NCBI GenBank assembly: GCA_937902315.1
Contig: CALGUG010000027.1
Span: 1-15,983 of the forward strand
Length of the DNA stretch: 15,983 nucleotides
DNA from: an uncultured Chloroflexales bacterium
GTDB lineage: Bacteria > Chloroflexota > Chloroflexia > Chloroflexales > Chloroflexaceae
Reading direction: 5' to 3'
The position numbers were made by a program, and so were the translations under genes. A model generated the notes under the pieces. That model was not told the origin of the DNA and did no database searches. It saw nothing but the letters and a program-made list of their open reading frames with translations. This document shows positions 13,759-15,983 of this stretch, piece by piece (positions within the stretch are counted from its first letter, which is position 1; each line of letters opens with the position of its first letter).

Positions 13759-13924
13759 ATACCAAAGCCGTTTAAAGACTTGCGCCCTTGTAACAACGCA
13801 AACACAAAAGCTAGGGAAGAGTTGTGTGAAATTTTGCGCGATCGCGCAAAATTTCACACAACAAAAAGAGTCAAGCTCCGCTCTGCCGAAGGCTAAATAG
13901 AAAACAATCAAACGGATTCGCTAT
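13759..13924. mobile_element. MITE-like inverted-repeat element, copy B
   Basis: The left end ATACCAAAGCCGTTT (13759-13773) and the right end AAACGGATTCGCTAT (13910-13924) are imperfect inverted repeats. They agree with copy A at 1736-1852 on a consensus near ATACCAAATCCGTTT. Shared interior blocks are TGCGCC, AGAGTCA, CTCTGCCGAAGGC and AATCAA. It is about 50 bp longer than copy A, mostly because of the palindrome in its middle. Confidence 0.58.
13821..13862. repeat. Perfect 42-bp palindrome
   Basis: The left arm GTTGTGTGAAATTTTGCGCGA (21 nt, 13821-13841; shown as GTTGTGTGAAATTTTGCGCG plus A) is exactly reverse-complementary to 13842-13862, with no spacer; the centre is GCGATCGC. It lies inside the inverted-repeat element copy B and is absent from copy A. 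No T-tract follows on either strand. Confidence 0.9.
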
Positions 13925-13974
13925 CATTCCTAAGTCTATTCCATTGCAAAACGCAAAGAATTACAATGAGGTCG

Positions 13975-14002
13975 TTGACTATCACGTGTGTTGTTTTCTA
14001 AT
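13975..14002 (+). promoter_or_regulatory. Possible promoter of the secreted repeat protein
   Basis: TTGACT (13975-13980, 5/6) and TCTAAT (13997-14002, 5/6) are spaced by 16 nt. The predicted start, near 14009, would fall in the ribosome-binding site AAAGGA (14007-14012), which weakens the call. A TACAAT at 13962-13967 is an alternative -10 but lacks a good -35. Confidence 0.25.
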
Positions 14003-14017
14003 CTGCAAAGGAATACC

Positions 14018-15139
14018 GTGCGAGATCTTTTCATTGTTGCGGCATTGTTAGCCAGCGTGCTGTTCGCTAGTCAGCCTGTGAGCGCCAGCGAACAACAACA
14101 GCTGGACGAGCGCTGCTTCCCCGAGACGGGCTACTGCATCAGCGGCGCTATTCGCAGCTATTGGGAGCGTAACGGTGGTCTGGCGGTTTTCGGCTTCCCA
14201 ACCTCGCCGCTCCAGATCGAAACGGTCGAGAACTGGAGCGGCCCGGTGCAGTGGTTCGAGCGCGATCGCCTCGAAGATCATAGCAACCAAGGGCTGGGCG
14301 TGCTAGCTGGCCGCTTGGGTGCCGATCTGCTTGAAGCCGAGGGCCGCCCGTGGAGCTACGGCTCGCAAACACCTCAAGCGGGCTGTCGCTTCTTTGAGCA
14401 GACGGGCTACAATCTGTGTGGGCGCTTTTTGCAGTACTGGGAGCAGAACGGCGGCTTAGAGCGCTTTGGCTACCCGATCACGGACGTTATGCACGAGAGC
14501 CTGCTGCCGAACCTGAGCGAGCTGACCTTTCAGTATTTCGAGCGCCGCCGTATGGAGATCCACCCCGAGAACCAAGCACCCTACGATGTCTTGCTCGGTC
14601 TGCTGGGCAACGAGATTCGCGGCCACTACAGCCAGTGCAACCCTGCCGTCAGCGACTTTTTCAAAGACATGCACACCCGCATACAGCGAGCCAATATCGC
14701 GCTGGGCTGCCCTACATCACCCAAGACCGATCTGGTAGAGGGGAGTTATCTCTATTTTGAGCACGGCGAGATGCTTTGGGTACCACTTGGCCCGGGCCGC
14801 TCACTGATCTATGCGATGCTCTATCAGCCCTCGAACGAGCGCGGCCGCGAATATTATGTCTTTGAGGATGCTTGCTGCGATGAGAACAGCAAGCCCTACA
14901 TCCACCCGGGCCGCGGCCCCGATGAATATCGTTTCTATCCGCGCAACGGCTTTTTGCGCGTCTGGGAGCAGAATCCCGAGCTGCGCGACCGCATCGGTTG
15001 GGCCACCATGTCGCAAGAGGGCCGCCTACAGGTGGGCTACCAGCAGTTCAACGAAAAGTCGCTTGTGATCGGTCTGTATACGCGCTATACCCGCTGGTTT
15101 TTAGGCTTAGCTGGCAATCAGATGCAGACTTATCCTTAG
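14018..15139 (+). CDS. Secreted protein with LGFP-like repeat modules
   Basis: The protein has 373 residues. Residues 1-24 are a Sec signal peptide (MRD, hydrophobic FIVAALLASVLFA, cleavage probably after VSAS). Two clear modules follow, each with Cys-F-x2-TGY, an aromatic YWE-NGG stretch and a glycine-rich FG(F/Y)P: CFPETGYCISGAIRSYWERN (33-52) to FGFPTSP (58-64) and QWFERDRLEDH, then CRFFEQTGYNLCGRFLQYWE (123-142) to FGYPITD (150-156) and QYFERRRMEIHP. Weaker modules are at about 213-265 (ALGCPTSPKTDLVEG.YLYFEHGEMLW) and 300-358 (GFLRVWEQNP...IGWAT...YQQFNE). LGFP-type repeats occur in wall-associated or carbohydrate-binding proteins, so binding to a surface glycan is plausible but not shown. 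The start is GTG 14018 because AAAGGA lies 5 nt upstream and the signal peptide then begins at residue 1; an in-frame GTG at 13988 adds 10 residues. It lies beyond the cluster terminator, so it is transcribed separately. Confidence 0.8.
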   Translation: MRDLFIVAALLASVLFASQPVSASEQQQLDERCFPETGYCISGAIRSYWERNGGLAVFGFPTSPLQIETVENWSGPVQWFERDRLEDHSNQGLGVLAGRLGADLLEAEGRPWSYGSQTPQAGCRFFEQTGYNLCGRFLQYWEQNGGLERFGYPITDVMHESLLPNLSELTFQYFERRRMEIHPENQAPYDVLLGLLGNEIRGHYSQCNPAVSDFFKDMHTRIQRANIALGCPTSPKTDLVEGSYLYFEHGEMLWVPLGPGRSLIYAMLYQPSNERGREYYVFEDACCDENSKPYIHPGRGPDEYRFYPRNGFLRVWEQNPELRDRIGWATMSQEGRLQVGYQQFNEKSLVIGLYTRYTRWFLGLAGNQMQTYP

Positions 15140-15180
15140 TAGTAAGCAATCTCCGACAGAGCAGAGCATCTCTTGTATCT

Positions 15181-15241
15181 CACTCTGGCGGAAAGAGTGC
15201 TAGCTCCCATTCGGCTTCTAGCGCGTCCGCCTCCGGCTATC
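15181..15241 (-). repeat. Dispersed repeat with GGCGGACGCGC core, copy 3 (partial)
   Basis: Read on the minus strand it begins GATAGCCGGAGGCGGACGCG, continues through CCGAATG and ends CCGCCAGAGTG. It matches the first 60 nt of 5778-5864 in the same block order. The remaining third of the repeat is not recognisable. Confidence 0.55.
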
Positions 15242-15256
15242 AGAACGTAGCTCCTG

Positions 15257-15300
15257 CCCTCATCCCCGACCCTTCTCCCGCCTTTGCGGGAGAAGGGAGC
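15257..15300. repeat. REP-like hairpin, copy 2
   Basis: CCCTCATCCCCGACCC leads into CCCTTCTCCCGC (15270-15281), which pairs perfectly with GCGGGAGAAGGG (15286-15297) around a 4-nt loop. The first 25 nt (15257-15281) are identical to 15883-15907. It lies in the gap between the secreted protein and the acetyltransferase and may act as a 3' hairpin. Confidence 0.8.
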
Positions 15301-15376
15301 CCGAGCGCGCGACGCACAAGCCGCCCCCAGAACCGACATACCAAATCTGCCAACAATTACAAGCCTGCATTAAAGC

Positions 15377-15382
15377 TATAAT
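15377..15382 (+). promoter_or_regulatory. Consensus -10 box ahead of the acetyltransferase gene
   Basis: A perfect TATAAT lies 42 nt before the ATG at 15425, which would give a leader of about 35 nt. No good -35 is seen at the usual spacing, and the base triplet before it is AGC, not TGN. Confidence 0.35.
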
Positions 15383-15424
15383 GCTGCCTAAACTCGACGA
15401 TGCAGATTGCGTATGGAGAAGGCT

Positions 15425-15859
15425 ATGGATGTACAGATTCGTGTTGCAAGCATTGCAGATAGCGCTCAGTTGGCCGAACTGATCACGAGCTTTAATCACC
15501 CCGAAGGCGATATTGTGGTAAGCGCCGAGCAGTGTGCAGCTCGACTGCGCGCCTGTGCAAAGACCGAAACAACGATTGTGGCCGAGCAAGTAGGGAGATT
15601 GATCGGCTTTGGCTGCCTGCGCTTGGTGCCGTCGATGTCGAGCGACGAGCCTTACGCCGAACTCAGCGAGCTCTTTGTGCGCGAAGAATTTCGCCGCCAA
15701 GGCGTCGCCAGCGCGATTATGCAGCATATCGAGCGGCTCGCGCGCGAGGCAGGCGCTAAAGAGATCATGCTGCTGACGGGCAAGAGCAACCCTGCCCAGC
15801 ACTTCTATCGCTCGCTTGGCTATCAGGATTACGCGCTCTCACTGTATAAAACGCTCTAA
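15425..15859 (+). CDS. GNAT-family N-acetyltransferase
   Basis: The protein has 144 residues, a normal single-domain GNAT length. Motif A is clear: ELSELFVREEFRRQGVASAI (79-98), with the acetyl-CoA pyrophosphate loop RRQGVA (90-95). Other landmarks are the N-terminal IRVASIADSAQLAELI (5-20), the strand TTIVAEQVGRLIGFGCLRLV (49-68), and the C-terminal motif B region NPAQHFYRSLGYQDYALSLY (122-141). The Y128 and Y141 region fits the usual aromatic near the CoA thiol. The reaction is acetyl transfer from acetyl-CoA to an amine; the acceptor is not predictable. ATG 15425 is chosen because GGAG (15415-15418) sits 6 nt upstream; in-frame ATG 15413 and TTG 15407 would cover that site. It appears to be a single-gene unit bounded by REP hairpins. 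Confidence 0.9.
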   Translation: MDVQIRVASIADSAQLAELITSFNHPEGDIVVSAEQCAARLRACAKTETTIVAEQVGRLIGFGCLRLVPSMSSDEPYAELSELFVREEFRRQGVASAIMQHIERLAREAGAKEIMLLTGKSNPAQHFYRSLGYQDYALSLYKTL

Positions 15860-15882
15860 TGCCAGTTGCAAGCTGCTAGCCA

Positions 15883-15917
15883 CCCTCATCCCCGACCCTT
15901 CTCCCGCTCGGCGGGAG
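15883..15917. repeat. REP-like hairpin, copy 3
   Basis: It has the same CCCTCATCCCCGACCC lead as copy 2, then CTCCCGC (15901-15907) pairing with GCGGGAG (15911-15917) around a TCG loop. The right arm is shorter than in copy 2, lacking the AAGGG tail. It begins 23 nt after the acetyltransferase stop. Confidence 0.75.
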
Positions 15918-15959
15918 CTGTACATTACCCACAAATCGACATACGGTCAGCGTTATCGG

Positions 15960-15983
15960 CCCTCACCCCCCGGCCCCCTCTCC
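15960..15983. repeat. Start of a further CCCTCACCCCCC-type repeat, cut by the window edge
   Basis: CCCTCACCCCCCGGCCCCCT resembles the CCCTCATCCCCGACCC lead of the REP-like copies but is more C-rich. Only the left part is visible. Confidence 0.4.

Larger units (their letters stand above)
13670..14017. other. Intergenic region after the cluster (348 nt)
   Basis: No gene is seen. It contains the cluster terminator (13677-13711), the second inverted-repeat element with its internal 42-bp palindrome (13759-13924), and a possible promoter for the secreted protein (13975-14002). Confidence 0.7.

Noticed and set aside
13837..13846. HIP1-like GCGATCGC octamers suggesting a cyanobacterial host
   Set aside because: A few GCGATCGC sites occur, but CGATCG is common in the coding bias here and the protein families fit Chloroflexota better.
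13821..13862. The perfect palindrome as an intrinsic terminator
   Set aside because: No T-tract follows on either strand and a proper terminator already lies 110 nt upstream.
13558..13896. Plus-strand frame running through the cluster terminator and the 42-bp palindrome
   Set aside because: It overlaps the end of the glycosyltransferase in another frame and is interrupted functionally by a strong terminator; composition is not protein-like.
1..15983. CRISPR array, tRNA or rRNA genes, complete insertion sequence
   Set aside because: No regularly spaced direct repeats, no cloverleaf with conserved arms, no rRNA-like segments and no transposase gene were seen on either strand.

Overview
The window looks like a chromosomal piece of a GC-moderate to GC-rich bacterium, most likely a Chloroflexota of the Chloroflexia type (Herpetosiphon/Chloroflexales-like). 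That placement is inference. It rests on a secreted protein built of repeated CFPETG...GGL..FG(F/Y)P modules, a Uma2-family nuclease, glycan enzymes ending in coiled coils or a WYV..L..QQ..FN tail, and dispersed repeats of the type CCCTCATCCCCGACCC...CTCCCGC. No rRNA, tRNA, CRISPR array or intact insertion sequence is visible.

Layout. (1) Positions 1-391: the tail of a gene entering from the left, then repeat-rich non-coding DNA. (2) Positions 392-1279, minus strand: a response regulator fused to a Roadblock/LC7-like domain. (3) Positions 1280-1952: a divergent intergenic region with a small inverted-repeat element and a strong sigma-70-type promoter pointing right. (4) Positions 1953-13669, plus strand: a surface-polysaccharide cluster of seven genes. 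In order: a membrane-anchored NodB-type polysaccharide deacetylase; an ABC-2 permease (Wzm-like) with an apparent Wzz/PCP-type chain-length domain fused to its N-terminus; the ATPase Wzt with a C-terminal glycan-recognition domain; a methyltransferase with a long C-terminal coiled coil; a two-domain GT2-GT4 glycosyltransferase; a Uma2-like nuclease; and a second GT4-type glycosyltransferase paralogous to the back half of the first. A near-textbook intrinsic terminator follows at 13677-13711. (5) Positions 13712-15983: a second copy of the inverted-repeat element carrying a perfect 42-bp palindrome, a secreted LGFP-like repeat protein, a GNAT acetyltransferase, and REP-like hairpins.

How the genes may work together (inference). 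The glycosyltransferases would build a glycan on a lipid carrier in the cytoplasm. The methyltransferase would cap the non-reducing end, its coiled coil serving as a spacer, as WbdD does in ABC-dependent O-antigen synthesis. The Wzt C-terminal domain would recognise the finished chain, the PCP-Wzm fusion would export it, and the anchored deacetylase would trim acetyl groups outside. The most unusual single item is the PCP-permease fusion. The wider proposal is a compact cap, measure, export and deacetylate system in a lineage generally thought to lack classical LPS.

Dispersed repeats mark most gaps. One family carries terminal inverted repeats resembling ATACCAAATCCGTTT. Another has the core GGCGGACGCGC. 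A third is the CCCTCATCCCC/CTCCCGC hairpin family.
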